Of a stretch of DNA of 64,000 nucleotides, positions 1 to 14,440 are shown piece by piece (the first letter of the stretch is position 1; every line of letters starts with the position of its first letter). Location of the stretch: NCBI GenBank assembly GCA_037903475.1, contig JBAJFG010000549.1:1612001-1676000 (forward strand), written 5' to 3'. The notes beneath the pieces are model-generated. The model ran no database searches. It worked only from the letters and a program-made list of their open reading frames with translations, and was not told the DNA's origin. The position numbers and the translations under genes are program-made. The DNA is from Ancylostoma caninum (Eukaryota; Nematoda; Chromadorea; Rhabditida; Ancylostomatidae).

Positions 1-3000
1 TAATTTAGAGTACACGTAATGGAAGTAGGTGGATGTGCATGAGGCGGAAGTACACAGAAGTGCTTTTGACAGTTCTTGGGAGAATACCATTCGATGAATT
101 GATAGCCTGCCTATGGGATTAGCATATTCATAGGTAGAATTGCACAAAACAGTTCCAACAATGCAATATTTCTGTAAAATAAGTAAAATTGGATGACTAC
201 TAGCCGGGTGTTGTGGTCGACGATTTTGATGGATCTAAAGGCTACAAGAAAGAGGAATGAGAACTGGGTGAAATCATCTATCGAACTTCTGAGCCGTGAA
301 TCATCATTAGAACAATGTGTAGTCTTACACCCAGGGTAGCAGTTGGGTATAGGCAATACCACACGTGGGTAAACAGGTGGATGAGTATCAGGTAAAGGGT
401 AAGTTTGTCTACGTTAACACGTTTACCATGGGTAGTCTCAGTGGTGCATCCAAGACCTGGGGAACTACTGGGAGAATTATTGAAATGTCTCGGGTAAATC
501 TATGTTTGGAACATGAAGTGTGGGTTAGGTAATCTTAGAGAGAGTTTGTGGAGAAATGGACATTTAACCATTGCTGGTAATCACACCAGGAATAAAAAAT
601 CTTGGAATCCAAAAGGATTGAACTCAAAGAGTAATAATGTTCTTGCACCGATGCCACGCCCACTTTATGGTCAAATTTTAGTTTCAGATGCGTTTACGAT
701 TGAATCATCTGGTCTGCACCCGTAGAAGGATCTCTAACCATGCAGTACCACGGTTGTGATGTAAATATTATACTATTGCGATTTGAGGTGTTCTCTTACA
801 CAAGAATAGTGAGGAACTCTATAATTAATAGGGTTAAATCAAACCAGTTAAATTAATTAAAGCGTAATTGAGTCGGAATAATAGTAATTATGCAATTCAT
901 GTGACAACAAACTTTCTTACTTGAACCAGCCATTTCCTAAAAAAGCTGAACGTTGTCCTGGCTAATATCATAGATTCACCCTCCATAGTCGGTATTCATA
1001 GTCGAAAATGGGGCTAAAAGATTACCAGAGGTTGTGAGGCCCAATGGTGAAGTTCGAGGTAAACATGGAAGTGGCATTGATCTCGCGTTTACCCAGCGTT
1101 TATCTACCTTCTGTGGAGAGGCATAGATTGTCACCCACGATCTAGGAGTAATCTTCGTGATGAACGCGAAAAAAAGGGTAAATATTGGGCGTAATCGCGA
1201 TTACCACCAGTAAGCTCAATGATAGATGTCACCCCATAACTACTGCCTAGCCATTCTTTGATTTTCGTTCTTTATTGTCCTCTGATGAAAACTGGAAGAA
1301 AAACACCTCCACCATTGAAAAAATCTGTTTCAAACCCAACCACACTCATCCGGCGTACCCTACCGCACCAGAGTAAGACCCCAAAAAACTGGTAATTGAG
1401 TTGCCCTGCGGGAATAGCTCGTAGATTGGGAGAAAATGCAATGGCAACATGGAGAAATCCCTTAGGTACTGAAGAAATAGCGCCGTGTTGCTGTTTTTGT
1501 ATTTTTGCTGGGAAGAGCATTTTCTACGGGTGTGGCTGTAGTCCGCGGAAAATTGAATTTTCACCATCCTCCCATCCACCCGGCCCTACGAATCGAGCAG
1601 AAGTCGTTGTACTCATTAATAAGAGAGCAATTCTCCGACAGGGATGGAAGACCAACAAGTTCCTTATTAATATGGGAGCGTCCGGGGTAGAGGACCTAGT
1701 AAGTGAGGAAATCATGCATGGTCTTCGAGCTGTAGTATAAAATGTATATGATTTGTTAAACGATCCTTGCGAAATTACCGATTGAGTGGCTTGTTTTGTC
1801 CTGGTGAGAGTGGGTAGCCGCAAATTTATTAGTCATATTGAGTCATTATTTTATTAGTCATACTTATTAGTCATATCAGTTTGCATTTATGGAGGCTCAA
1901 AAAAAAACAGTAAGCGTGGATTGGAGTGGAGAAGGCTGCTCAGCTAGTAGTGGTATGCCTTGTCCTCCGGAGGTAGCTACGCCGTGTAAAAATTGTTTTT
2001 CTAAATGTTTTTTTTTATTTAGAAATCCAAGTTGATGCGATAATGTAAGGAGTGAGATGTGACATATTAGTAGCAAAAAAGTTGTGATTAGGGTGAATGC
2101 ACAATATCTAGAAGCCGAGGAACCTTTTGAACAACTTTTGCTCGAATCATTCGGATCAAAACTTTTTCGTGGGGGAAAATTTGCCCGTCAGACTCTGCGC
2201 TAATCTCTAATTCCATCAGGAAATCTGTCTCTCAAAGGAATCGAGCCTTTCCCTAGTTTTTTTTTTCGCTGTGTTGCCTAGAGAAGTTCTTTCAAACACC
2301 TTTTTGATCAAATTTTGAAGGGAGGAAGGAGTTGCAAGTGCAGCGTTAAGTCTAGCAGCTTCTCATCAAACCACAAGGGGAGAAATGTGAAGGAGGGGGG
2401 GGGGGTGGGGAAGGGGGGAAGGGAAGGGGAATTTTCGCATGCCTTCAGTTGCATTAACTTCGTTTTTTCACTGTTTCGTGAGCGTTTTTTTTTCTTTTTC
2501 CGACGGAGTTTCCGTAAAATTTCTATTGTTTCGCACAAAATAATTCTCAGGCTGCGAAATTTCCATTTGAACAATTTTTCACGAACACTGCACCGCTTTT
2601 GACATTTCCACAATTTTTCCACTACAATTCCAGGCGTTCGACGACTGCATGTTCTATTCAACATGGAAAATTTCCAGGAAAAACTAAAATGTGACGGCAA
2701 CAGCGGTTGCTCAGATATTTGTTGGGGTGCATGAAAACCCGTCGTAATTGCTTTGGACGGGTTCTATGAGGACTATATGTATGTAACTACGTAGTTGGGG
2801 ACCAATAATTTATCCTGGTGCTCCATGGTTATGCACTTATACCTAGCATATTTATAGTTCTGTTGGGGAAAAATTGCTGCCCAATTTATGGCGACCGCCC
2901 CCCCCCCCCTTCCCGGTGGATGGTCGGTGATTTTTTGAGAAAATTATCCACTAGTCAAGACAGAGCTATACTTGGGCCGAAGAAGAGTCGAATAACTCAA

Positions 3001-4852
3001 TTCATTTGATTATTCGTGCAGGCCTAGATCCAGAGAATCCAAATGTTCAAAATAGAGACTAAGTGTCCTCTTCTAAAGGATTGCATTCTTTAGACAGCCG
3101 AAGTATAGACTTATTCGAGGTCGAATTTCCAAATATCGAATAAATCGATAGCTATCTAATGCAATGTTCGCTCCCAGGATTAGTGACTTTCATCCTTTGT
3201 GGTTATTTTGTAGTGTTTTAAAGACTATTCTGGATTCACCCGGGACACAGGTTCTTTTTTTTTGTCGTTGGGGGGGGAGGGACCTATTGGCACATTGGGA
3301 TCCATGGTTATGAGTCAGATTCCTTAAGCCGATGACTCCAGAAATCATTATTGTACGTTTAGTATTCAGTACGTCTAAAACTTAGCTGTGAAAAAGCATG
3401 TATTTATTGATGTAAGCGAAAAATCCACAGAAAATTTCAGAAATTCCTTTAATATCTTCTGAGAGAAGTGCTCTTGAAAAATTTGCAAAAATATGTTCCT
3501 GCGTCCGTCCTGGGAGCAATTATTTCCACTTCAAAGCACATAAGGATCATTAAACCCCAGGCGATTTTGGTCAATTACGGCTGCTTTTGCTAATCCAGCT
3601 CGACAAGAGTGCAAGATTTGTTCGCGCTTCACGAAGTCCCTGGCAAATCTCTTGCGAAATTCGCCAAATCCGAGAAATCTCGTTTTTCACTGTTTGCCAT
3701 TGTCAGCACTCAATGGCTTTTCCCAACGCATACCAAATGTGCGCCACGCGTACAAAAACAACTTTACTCAAATATCACAAAATTGAGGCGAAAAGGGCAA
3801 ATTTTCACGTATGTCGGGTTCTGCACTTCAACTCTTCATCTCCACGAAAATCGATGCTTTTCTAGTCTCATTATTAAACCAGGATGAGGTCTTGAAGTTC
3901 CTTTTTTCCCTAGGAGACTTGGAAACAAAACAGGTCGCGCTAGTATTGGACGTGGGTTGGATACTAAAAAATAGATGATAGGCGAATCAAATATCCACTT
4001 GGAAATCTATCGATATTGTTCAATATTGATCCTTGGACTTGGCAAAGGGCCAATTTACAACTGCCGCAAGGTTGGTAGATTGAAATATGAGCAGAAATGG
4101 GTAGAAGGTATGGGTAGAATTACAAGCACACATGCGAAGGTATAATAAACATATTTTTTAAATTTTAGTTATATAATTAAATTTAACTTGGTTGTATGTC
4201 ACATTTATTGTCATGTAATAATATTATTTCAGTTATACGTTACATTTATTATTATACATTAATATTAATCTAGTTAGACGACACATTAACGTGCTGTATA
4301 TGGGAAGTAATAATGAAATATGGGTAATATGCATGAGTGTATGAGTTAAGAGATAGAGAATAGAGATATAAAGAGAACGAAAGAAAATAAAACAAAGACA
4401 TTAGAAATATGAATGAAATGGACGTCTCTGCAGAATGAAAGGCTAAAATTTCTAGAAAATCCATGAAAAAAGTGAAGTCTGGATAGAATTTTTCAAGGCA
4501 ACGATGTTCAGGTAATTAATTAAAAGGTGTCGTGTAACAAGCTTCAAAATAGCATGAAATTGATTAACTTTATGGCAGAGCCACCGACGAACAACAACAA
4601 AAAGACCCTCCTTTTGGGAATCGGACGAAAAATTTCACTTTCTGCTAATTAAAGCCTTACAAAATGTGCAAGATATATGCGAGAATCAGATGGAGATAGG
4701 ATTGCGGGGGAAATTCCCGGCTTTCTATGTAGATCCTTGATTTTGATGCGGAAATCCTGGTCTGCAATGAGGATATCAGTTTAGACTCAACGCTTTCAGG
4801 GGGATTAGCGGAAATGTTAGATACAATAAACAGGAAATCGAATTAGAAGGGA
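1..4852. other. Intergenic DNA, no supported gene
   Basis: Only short open frames without convincing splice sites or recognisable motifs were seen. The stretch holds purine and poly-G tracts near 2390-2430, a C tract near 2898-2910, and one copy of a GGGTA-rich dispersed repeat (about 360-465). An open frame of 114 codons at 1396-1740 on the plus strand has no recognisable domain and is not called. Confidence 0.5.
360..465 (+). repeat. Dispersed GGGTA-rich repeat, copy 1
   Basis: This segment aligns by eye with 10360-10460 in the same orientation. Shared blocks are GGTAAACA, CAGGTAAAGGGTAA, CATGGGTA and a GCATCC end. A shorter inverted match (ACCCATGGTAAACGTG) lies at 17826-17842. It looks like an old interspersed repeat; no terminal repeats or coding capacity were seen. 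Confidence 0.5.
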
Positions 4853-5584
4853 TCATTGACTAAAGGCAGGAAGGTGAAGACATCTTGGAGACATTCTATT
4901 CTCCCAGGAGTGTTCCTGGTAGCAAAAATTGGAAGCGTTGGAAAAGTAAAGGTGTGTCAGGTGGGGATGTGAGAGATGGAATTGTGAAAAAAAAGGAGTG
5001 AAAAAAACCATAAGTTGGCAAAGAAAAGTGGGAAAAAGTTCAGAGCCAACAGTTAAGCCTCTACCGTAGCACTTATAGCTTCAATAAGCTTACTGGAATG
5101 AGGAATTTCGAATCCGGCGGCTTTGGAATAGTCCGAAAAATCCCCGAGAAATGCCCCTTCATCGGCGTCTTCAACGCTTTTGTCCCTAACTCTTTTTCAA
5201 AACCGGCCGCAAACCTCCCTCTGAGAAAATGCGTTCTCCCAACTCCTGCCGGAAAACGGGTGGCTTCTTCAAGTCTCCTCTTTCCCTAACAACTCTCCCA
5301 AATTGCCCACCCTCCAAACCTCGTCAGCCTTTTGGAGGAGCTATCGGCTTAGTACCCTTACTACCTACTACACCAATTTGCCGCAGTAATCTCCTAAAAG
5401 TACACCAGTAGACTGCGTAATGATGTGTACTGGAGTGCTACTCACCCAATTCTTGATTAGGATAGGCATTGCGATTGTAGTAAGGTCCGTTGGCGATAAT
5501 CTTCCGGACATCATCGATGGCGTCAGGATCACTTTTGGCTAGAGCCGTCGAAAGTACAGCGAAGAGTATGATAGCAGTAGCCAT
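4853..5584 (-). CDS. Small predicted secreted protein, three exons (third uncertain)
   Basis: Exon 1 (5446-5584) starts at the ATG at 5584 and encodes a textbook signal peptide, MATAIILFAVLSTALA, then an acidic stretch beginning KSDPDAIDDVRKII and ending YPNQEL; it closes on a strong donor, GTGAGT. Exon 2 (5094-5218, donor GTAAGC) continues in phase with about 41 residues containing ELGTKALKTPMKGHFSG and IPKPPDSKFLIP. The in-phase acceptor is an AG two bases past a canonical TTTTCTCAG. A possible last exon (4853-4915, after TTTTTGCTACCAG) adds 20 residues and a stop, giving about 108 aa in all; this exon is the weakest part. A TATAAG motif lies about 100 bp upstream of the start, and TATTCCAG at about 5623-5630 could accept a spliced leader. 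The product is probably secreted. I do not recognise the family. Confidence 0.55.
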
Positions 5585-6455
5585 AGGTGGTAACCTATGA
5601 TGGAGCAGCGACGGCGGCGCAGCTGGAATAGCGTGGATTGGCGGGGCGTGGCTCCGGCAGAGGGTGGCGTTCGGCGTTTTGGCTCACTTATAGTTGGAAA
5701 ATGGGTCCGTGGGGGTAGGGGGTGGATCTCTGGACACCTCTGGGGATGGAACTCTGAAGTCATTCTATCATTACACTGATTTATTTATTTGTGAACTTGT
5801 GAAGGTGTTAGTTATAAAATAAGGTGCAGAAATTTTTGAAAAATCAGTCATAGTAAAGCTTAATTTTCACTACACTCTGATATGAGTGAAAGACCGAACA
5901 CTTAAGAAAAGACATTAATTTCACGGTAATGTCACAGGTGGGGATCATCCAGAACGCGAACTTCCGACAGAAGCTAATTCAAAATGCAATGCTTTGTCCT
6001 TAAGATTTTTTCGATGGTAGCTGTCGAATTGCCGCAGCAGACCAGCGAAAAGCTGGGACATTGCTGATGTGGTGATGAAAAATCCAACGAGTGATGTTAG
6101 GATAACTTATATTCCTTATTGTACACACCCTGACGTGCTAGAGTTGTGATAGCTCCTACGACATAAATTTAAATGAGCCTCTACAGTTTTCGCAGCTCCC
6201 GACGATGGTCATATGAAAGAATGCTTCGATTGAGTTCAGAACACCCCATTGACCAGCTGGACTTCCAAAAATTTTCTCTCCTAGCATTCTCCTTGAAGGC
6301 ATCGTCCCATCTCGGTATCGTTTTTGAGGTTTCCCCTTGAGAAGAATCTCCAATGGCTGCTGAACACAATGGTGTACGTAATTCCGTTAAAAACTGCCGT
6401 TCCGTTAGAATTCCGTTTTATTCCGTTTTTTTTATTCCGTTAAAATCCTTTCTAT
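5585..6455. other. Upstream region of the secreted-protein gene, otherwise empty
   Basis: It contains the GC-rich 5' flank of the minus-strand gene (5585-5760), including a TATA-like motif near 5690. Beyond that I see no exon or RNA gene. A run of short ATTCCGTT repeats lies at about 6380-6445. Confidence 0.4.
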
Positions 6456-6688
6456 GCCCCAGTTATTGAGGAGTCTGTGGGCGGAGCCAGTGGGAAATGA
6501 CAAGGGAAATTTCACCTCTTCTGTTCGTCACGCATGGAGCCCAGTCCCCTTTATAATAGGGAGTAGATAAGGAACTCTCACGATTACGAATTTCCTCACA
6601 AGGTGCACTCCCAGGAGTGATATACTGTCATTGCAGTGCCTTGTCCCCGCCCCTCGGCGCCGCCCACTCGCTCCTCAAGAACTGGGGC
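6456..6688. mobile_element. Short foldback MITE (about 233 bp)
   Basis: The left end, GCCCCAGTTATTGAGGAG followed by a GTGGGCGGAGCC block, is matched in inverted orientation by the right end, where CTCCTCAAGAACTGGGGC follows GGCGCCGCCCACTCG. Arms are about 35 bp with a few mismatches. There is no coding capacity. Target duplications are not clear. Confidence 0.6.
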
Positions 6689-9518
6689 TCTAGAATGGGA
6701 TTGTGCTTGACTATGTACTACGATAGCATTGTAATGCATCTGTAGTTGCACAAGAATCAAGTCAACAGTTTAGACAGGCAAAATACACTACAAAAAGAAC
6801 AGTGTGTTAGTTGCGAGATAATGTCACGTGTCATCACATTTTCGTAATTTTTGCAGCGGCAATTTTGCGAAATTTCCCTATGCAACTATGAAACAGGTCT
6901 TTGGTGCACTGCTCCAACTAAATGACATACATTTACGGATTTCCCGCTGTGATTTCTCGCTCGTACTTTGCAGTAGGGAAGTTGTAACAATGCCAATCAT
7001 AGGAGTACTTGTTTGAAACTTGATGTTTACCCATATGCAGTAAGAAAAGGCATGCTATAAGAAAAAGCAATTTCGAATAATGTTAAAAATTTTCTCTATT
7101 CGTTTCCTATTTTGGCATAATGCCAAGACGACCTGGTCGAAGAAACACATAAAATTTGATGAGGCGGTGAGACGGCTGGTGGGCTAATGAGTGAGCTGGA
7201 ACAGCTTCGTTGCGATATTTCGGGAACGGGGTCAGCTACTACTCATTGAGTCGAAATGGGGCTTGAAGAGACAAATCTGTAGCACTCTCCTCAATTTTAA
7301 TGGTATATCTGTCATAATTTCTTCGATCCTTGAAATTTCTAGAATTTCACATGCTCTACATAGTGTACATATACATATACGTTGTTGCGGTTATATCCTG
7401 TGTTGTATAAAGCATAAAACGATATATCAGCGGTGGGATTCATGAACGTTTCCGGGGATAGTGATCTACTCTTCGTGATAAAGTGGACGAGTTTTCTTAG
7501 CATGCGTAGGTAAACAATTAACGTTCAAATTCCTGTGCTCAGCGCCTATAAGTCTAAGCAGGCAATATTATTGGAGGCAAAGAACCGCAGGGAAAAAACA
7601 AATAGTTGGAGTAAATATAACTGCTCAACTGATCTCATTTCCGGAGGGATCCGAGGAGGGGGCAAATGTCCACTAATTGGGGCGGTGACACTGCTTGTTT
7701 GGTTGTTCAATTACTACTTGGCAGCTGTAGACAAGCAAAGTATGTATGGACACAGCAAACTACTCTTAGAATCATTCACATCTTTCTACCATTATGTACT
7801 TAGGAACGGAGATGGGCCTTTAAGGGCGTTATGTATGAGCTTCCCAGTGAAAGTAAACCTCGACAATCTATGAACTCCCGTATTTGTTCAGCTCCTATAG
7901 CATTTATCAAAATAGAGACTAGCAGCATTTTAAAAATAGCCTGGAACTGTGCGTGTCAGGTGTTGCTGAACCTGCCAACACATTGAGAAGGAAGCTCCAG
8001 CTTTGGTAGGAAAAAATATTTTGACGAGTTTGGATGGGAACCTGACATCGAGAGGGTCAGCTGTTGTATAAGAATGAGGAGCTGTTCCAGCTCGACGGTC
8101 TTCTACGTTCATATTTCTTCATATTCATTGAAAAAAAAAAGAAATAAAAATACATATGGTTACTGCTACTAGGAGATGTGACCCTATGAGGATCCCTACT
8201 CTCGCAGAACCGTTCATGTGTACCAGATATGCTCGAATCGCTTTTAAATCCAGAGATCCACATCTAAAGCCATGCCACTTTCCTTTTAGAGGCAGTTCGT
8301 GTCCAGTTCTTTAGCTCCAAATTAAAATGTCAAGGTGGAGAGTACCATTAGCACATTGCAACAGTGCGAAGGATGATGTCCCCCCATTTACCTACCTGGA
8401 GACTCGCCAACAGCAATCGTAAACTCAACAGACTTAGAAGAGCCACAAGGAGAACAATAGGACCAAAAAAGGCAGAGTGTTAGTTATTTTCAATAATTTC
8501 CATGTTCTTGTTTCTTGTTTTCTGTTTTTATTTTTCAATGGCCTTTCTTCACTGCTGATGAGTTCCGGGGAAGGCCATATTCTTTATATGTTTTCGGTAC
8601 AGTGGACGGAACGAAACGAAAAATAGGTATTTTGATATTGCTTTTTTTCCCAGCGACGCGCCAGTTTACGTCGCTTGGTTATTTCGAATAAAACACGTGG
8701 TATGCGGCACTGGTATTCCGCTGCGGGACCCAACGGGAGCACTTGTCCTTGCGTTCAACTCAGGCAAAACAGCATCCGGATTTTTTTGGGTTTCCTGCGC
8801 GTTTCGCGCAATTTCAGCATGGAACATGAGCTTTGCTTACCTCATAGTGCGGGAATATGGGAGAATTTTAGGCACAATTTTCGCTCTTACCGCTTCAATC
8901 TTTATTTTTACATTTCTTGGCAATCGGAATTGGGCTAGAGCATAATAGAGGTATTTGTACAAAACATTTCTCCCTCGCCAAAGGCGGTGTTGGCCCTAAT
9001 AGCTCCTTTTAACGTTTTTGTAGATTTCGAACAGCTGCAGTGCTGGATACGCAATTGATGGCCATCAACATATGCTTTGGTAAGGTACGTTCGAGGACGA
9101 CTATTGGCAATGCGGGATTTTTGCTTTTATACATATACTCACCCCCTATGTAGCTCCATATTGATATTGAACGATGATGTATGATGGACCTCCCACGGAC
9201 TTCTTGGCTGCTATGTTGCGAAGGTCTGCTATTATTCATCATGGCCTTCGTCACAGCGCTATATTGCAGGAAGTGTGAAGCCCTATTGGTTCTCCTCCTG
9301 GGGATTCCTTTCTTTTAGAGGGGCTTTGCTCAGTTGCCTAATATTTCTATATAGATATACTAGACGACTTATTAACTCAGCGGCTTCGCTCGGGTGTTCA
9401 CACTGTGGAGACAATAGTTTTGTGATCAGTGAGTTAATGAACCTGCGCAACGGACCCTTTTGACCATACCATCTCCAAAAAATTGATAAACATATTTGGG
9501 CCATAACTTCGTCATAAG
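6689..9518. other. Intergenic DNA, no supported gene
   Basis: Several open frames of 60-112 codons occur (for example 7535-7873 and 8697-8945, plus strand; the second is rich in hydrophobic residues), but none has paired splice sites or a recognisable domain. I cannot assign any function here. Confidence 0.4.
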
Positions 9519-9519
9519 T

Positions 9520-9840
9520 GCTTGTCATATTTGTGTTCTGGGTGTTCGGGAACTCCAGCAGGCGTGTTCCTACCAGTTCTTCTACGAAACCGAAAAAATT
9601 AATATTCTCGTGCTGAATGATTCTCACATCCATGCTCGACTTATTCAGGAACCACAGCAGGCATGTCTTCACCGACCCCAGTTCAAAAGCTGCGGAAAAT
9701 CAATAAAATCAATAAACTAATAATTTCATTCAAAATGGTTGTCATATTCGTGTTTAGCATATTGAAGAACCCCAGTAGGCATGTCCCCGCGACCCCCTGA
9801 ACAAAATCTGAGGAAATCAATAAAACCGATATAATCGATA
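9520..9840 (+). repeat. Three diverged tandem copies, about 105 bp each
   Basis: The motif GTCATATT-GTGTT...GAAC-CCAG-AGGC-TGT recurs near 9526, 9630 and 9741. The last two copies share the downstream block ATCAATAAAA-C-ATAA. The copies have diverged substantially, so the array is old. It ends about 120 bp before the AC microsatellite. Confidence 0.55.
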
Positions 9841-9957
9841 AGCCAGTCGATATTCTAGGATGAAAAGTAGCCTATAACCTCAGGCGGCACCTGATGGACC
9901 TACGCGCAAAATTTGGCCTAGATCGGTTCATCCTCCGCGATTTCTATTCCGAAGAAA

Positions 9958-11011
<1,054 letters not shown>

Positions 11012-11206
11012 CATTTATGACGCTGCCAACTAGTTTGTCCTCGCAAAATGCAAAGTAGAGAATGAATGGCGAAATCCGAACGCTTCCAGTTATGCCACCA
11101 TTTCATTTTCACTGTGCCATGCCCCGAACGGTCCGGATTGTGGGCATTCATTCCCAACTTGCATTTTTACGCGGACAAAGTAGTTGGCAGCGTCATATAT
11201 CATGAC
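11012..11206. repeat. Foldback repeat with about 65 bp arms
   Basis: The left arm contains ATGACGCTGCCAACTAG, then TTTGTCCTCGCAAAATGCAA. The right arm carries the reverse complement with a few changes (TTGCATTTTTACGCGGACAA, then AGTTGGCAGCGTCAT). The unpaired centre is about 60 bp. This is the structure of a small MITE. Confidence 0.6.
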
Positions 11207-12810
11207 GAGACCATTTGCTGCTCTTTCATAAGCACCATGTATGTACAAAGGTTTGAATTTTGATTTGAAGAACTTTGAGGCACTTAACGGCTTTGACCAC
11301 GAGCCAGGTGATCTTCGTACTATAGATTTAATCCAAGCAGTGTGCTATAGTAAGGGTGAGCTCATTCTAACTGAAGCTATCCAGGTGCGTTTGATGGAAA
11401 AATGAGTTATGTTTCTTCTAGCACAACAGTGCATAGATTGCACCGGGGATGGATATGCGCTGAGATAGTGGACCAGCTTGAAGGTAGTAGTTTCGGATGC
11501 ACACGCATCATATACGTACGTCACGTAATTGTAGTCTTTCTACAGATTGATGACATCCGAGTTCATGTGGTGAAGCTCCAAGCTGAGCTTTAGTGTGGTG
11601 CAGGGATACTTTGAGCTAGTAGCATTTTGCCCTAGAGGTACACATTAAAATGCTACTCAAATGAAGTGAAGATTAACTGGATAAATTCGATATTCTTGAG
11701 TTTTATACGAAAACTAAGCAATGCTGCCACTGGAGACAAAATCGCTTGCAAAACCTCATATACGAAGGTGTCTGCGTATGCTGGCTTCGAACAAAATAAT
11801 ACATAGTCAATATCAGTTTTCCGGTCTTAGGTTATTAGTCGGTTATAAGAATTTTTGGAAATCGACAGCTGACTCATCTGTTCATCCTGTCTCCAGTACC
11901 AGCATTCATGAATACACAGTAGAGAACACCCAGGCGAGCGAACCAACTTTCCCGATGTACATCTTCTCCCACTAGGTATGGAGGCTACATGATAACCAGC
12001 TAGCCATCGCTTCATGAACCTCAACCTATTATTTTCACCCTAAAGCGTTCTATAAGAACTTCTTCGGTTCATTACTCTAACGTGTGAAGGAACACGCGAA
12101 TCTTCTGATGTTCTGCTTCCTATCTTTCCGAAGGACAAAAATCCGCCCACTTCGCTATGGACTGGATTGCTTGCCCTCTAAAAAAAAGGCCCAAGCCGAT
12201 CTTGGCGAAAGGTGACGTGCGCACCAAAAAGCTCACTACCTTTCACACTATCTCATTTCACAATGGCGTTTGTTGCGATTTATTTGCGAGTAGTCATTGT
12301 GAAATATCATTCGGCAACATGTTCAACGATGGGGATCCCAGGGGTGTTGGAATGGTTTTCTAAAAAAAGATCTACGAAGTATGATGATGATTTCATGCCT
12401 AGTACTCGCGATTTAAAGCAATTAGGCTGACCAGAAAGGGTACAATTACTGGTGAATGAAGTTTGAACAAAGTTCTCCGCACAAGTACAGATTTCATAGA
12501 ATCAGTTTTTCTTCTACAAAATTTTTTAGTCTGGCCACACCCCTTATCCTATGAATCGATTCTCTCACGATGCTACAATACAGTTGGATTTTTTATTGCT
12601 ATTGTTGTCAAATGTAATGAGTAATTGTGTGAATCACGCCCAATCCCTTTTGAGCATGTCGAAGTAATGCCTGGCATGCTGCGGCTGTTCCACGTGCGTC
12701 TCGTTGCCTAGAGTCGACTTGACGCTGACGAATTCTGGATGTGTTATGCGATCAGATGACCACTGTAAAACATGTTCATAGAAGCATCGTTGGAGAATAA
12801 TAGATATTTA
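11207..12810. other. 3' flank of the sre-type gene, no further gene seen
   Basis: Only short unrelated open frames occur. The segment next to 12811 would hold the 3' UTR of the minus-strand receptor; I did not identify a definite polyadenylation site. Confidence 0.35.
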
Positions 12811-14399
12811 TCAACGTCGACACACCCTTCTAGTGATTTCTCGCACTTCTGCCTGCCATCCTTCGTTGTGCCAGTAGATCACAACTATGATTATGAAGCC
12901 GTAACTGCAACAGTACTTGACTCGTTCACTAAGCAAACATTGTAAATATTAACTTACATAAGCACCGAGTAATTGAAGGTGAACACAGCGACATTCTTAA
13001 CGAAGGCAGATACGTCTAAATTGTCGACGATTAACGAGACAGCCGATATCATATTCAGAAGCCCGATACATAGCACGGTATGAATTACGAACTGAAACAT
13101 TGTGGTCAATTTTTTGCGGCCTTATTTTGGAAGCAACGTTACTCGAAAACTGAAAATCAAAAATAACAATGAGAATACATCAGATATCGGAACTGTAGCA
13201 TTTGCTGCTGTGTTAATGTTATTTGTTTGCTATTCTTGGCGTCATCGGGTCATAAGTACTGTAACTTTAGTATTATTAAAAGAACAGCCTTGACTAACAT
13301 ACCATGCCAGAGTTGTCAGATCTGATCTGTTTTTTGCTTTCGAATCTCCCAAAGCGATCAGTGCTGAGAGTTAGCAAGTAGTGGATTTTTAGACCTAGCA
13401 ATCCGCGATCTTATGGCTTTAACTTACATTACCCTTACATAAACAAAAAGCGCTTTTTGGAAATTTATAACATACTGTTCCATAGAGTTGCAAAGTGGTT
13501 TCACCTTCTCTCACATAACATGTTGATATCCAGTAACAGTACATTTAAACCGAGGCTGAGGAAGGTATAACTGTCCTAACGTTTCACGTTATTTTCACTT
13601 TCTCTTTTGCTCCTTGCATTCTTGTCTTCGGAAGTCTTGCTGTTGACAGTTTGTATATTCTCTCCTTTCCAACGTCATTCCAGCTCTTCTCGTGTATCGT
13701 ATTCGCGAAGTCATCACTGCGTTCTCTGCTTTGTCTTTTATCCGAAATCTTACGGATCGTCCTACACTTATTCATATCTTTCCATGTCCGGGCACCTCGA
13801 AAGTGATGAGTGGAGAGGAAGGACTGAAAGCGGTGAGTTTGACGCGCCAAGGTAAACATGGAATTTAGACTTTTCGCCTGGGTGTTCTTCCTCCCTTTTC
13901 ATTGCTCGGAATTGAGCCTCACCCTAGTCAGAGCCTCACAACATGGCTATCTTGATCATGGACAATACACAGAGTTCGTTGAGGATCCTGTTTGGCCTTA
14001 TCTTTTGCCTCAATGGTGCAAGCTCCGTAAACAGTGAGCCTAGTGGACTTGATTGAAGTTTTCATTCCACAGAGGGCATCGTGATAGTTGGAGGAGCAAC
14101 CCATTACAATTTCTGGTCCAAAAAGTGTTGCCTCTGCTTTTGTTCGTGTGTCCTATTGGAGAATTTTCCATTTTTTCTCAGTTTTATTTGATTGATTTCG
14201 CTTGCCATAGAATTATTTCTTTTTCGCATAAGGAACACCGAGTGTATCTATAGGAAACTCCAAACGTATGTAGACAAGAATCGAGATCGCGGCGCGGCTC
14301 TCTTGGGCAGAGACGCAGGCGCACACTATGCTGAGCTCCCGTGACTCTGCCCAAGAGACCCGCGCTGCGATCTTGTCTACGTACGTTTGGAGTTCTCCG

Positions 14400-14440
<41 letters not shown>

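Noticed and set aside
2308..2700. Minus-strand 130-codon frame
   Set aside because: Lies in purine/pyrimidine-skewed simple sequence with Lys and Pro runs; no splice sites or domain.
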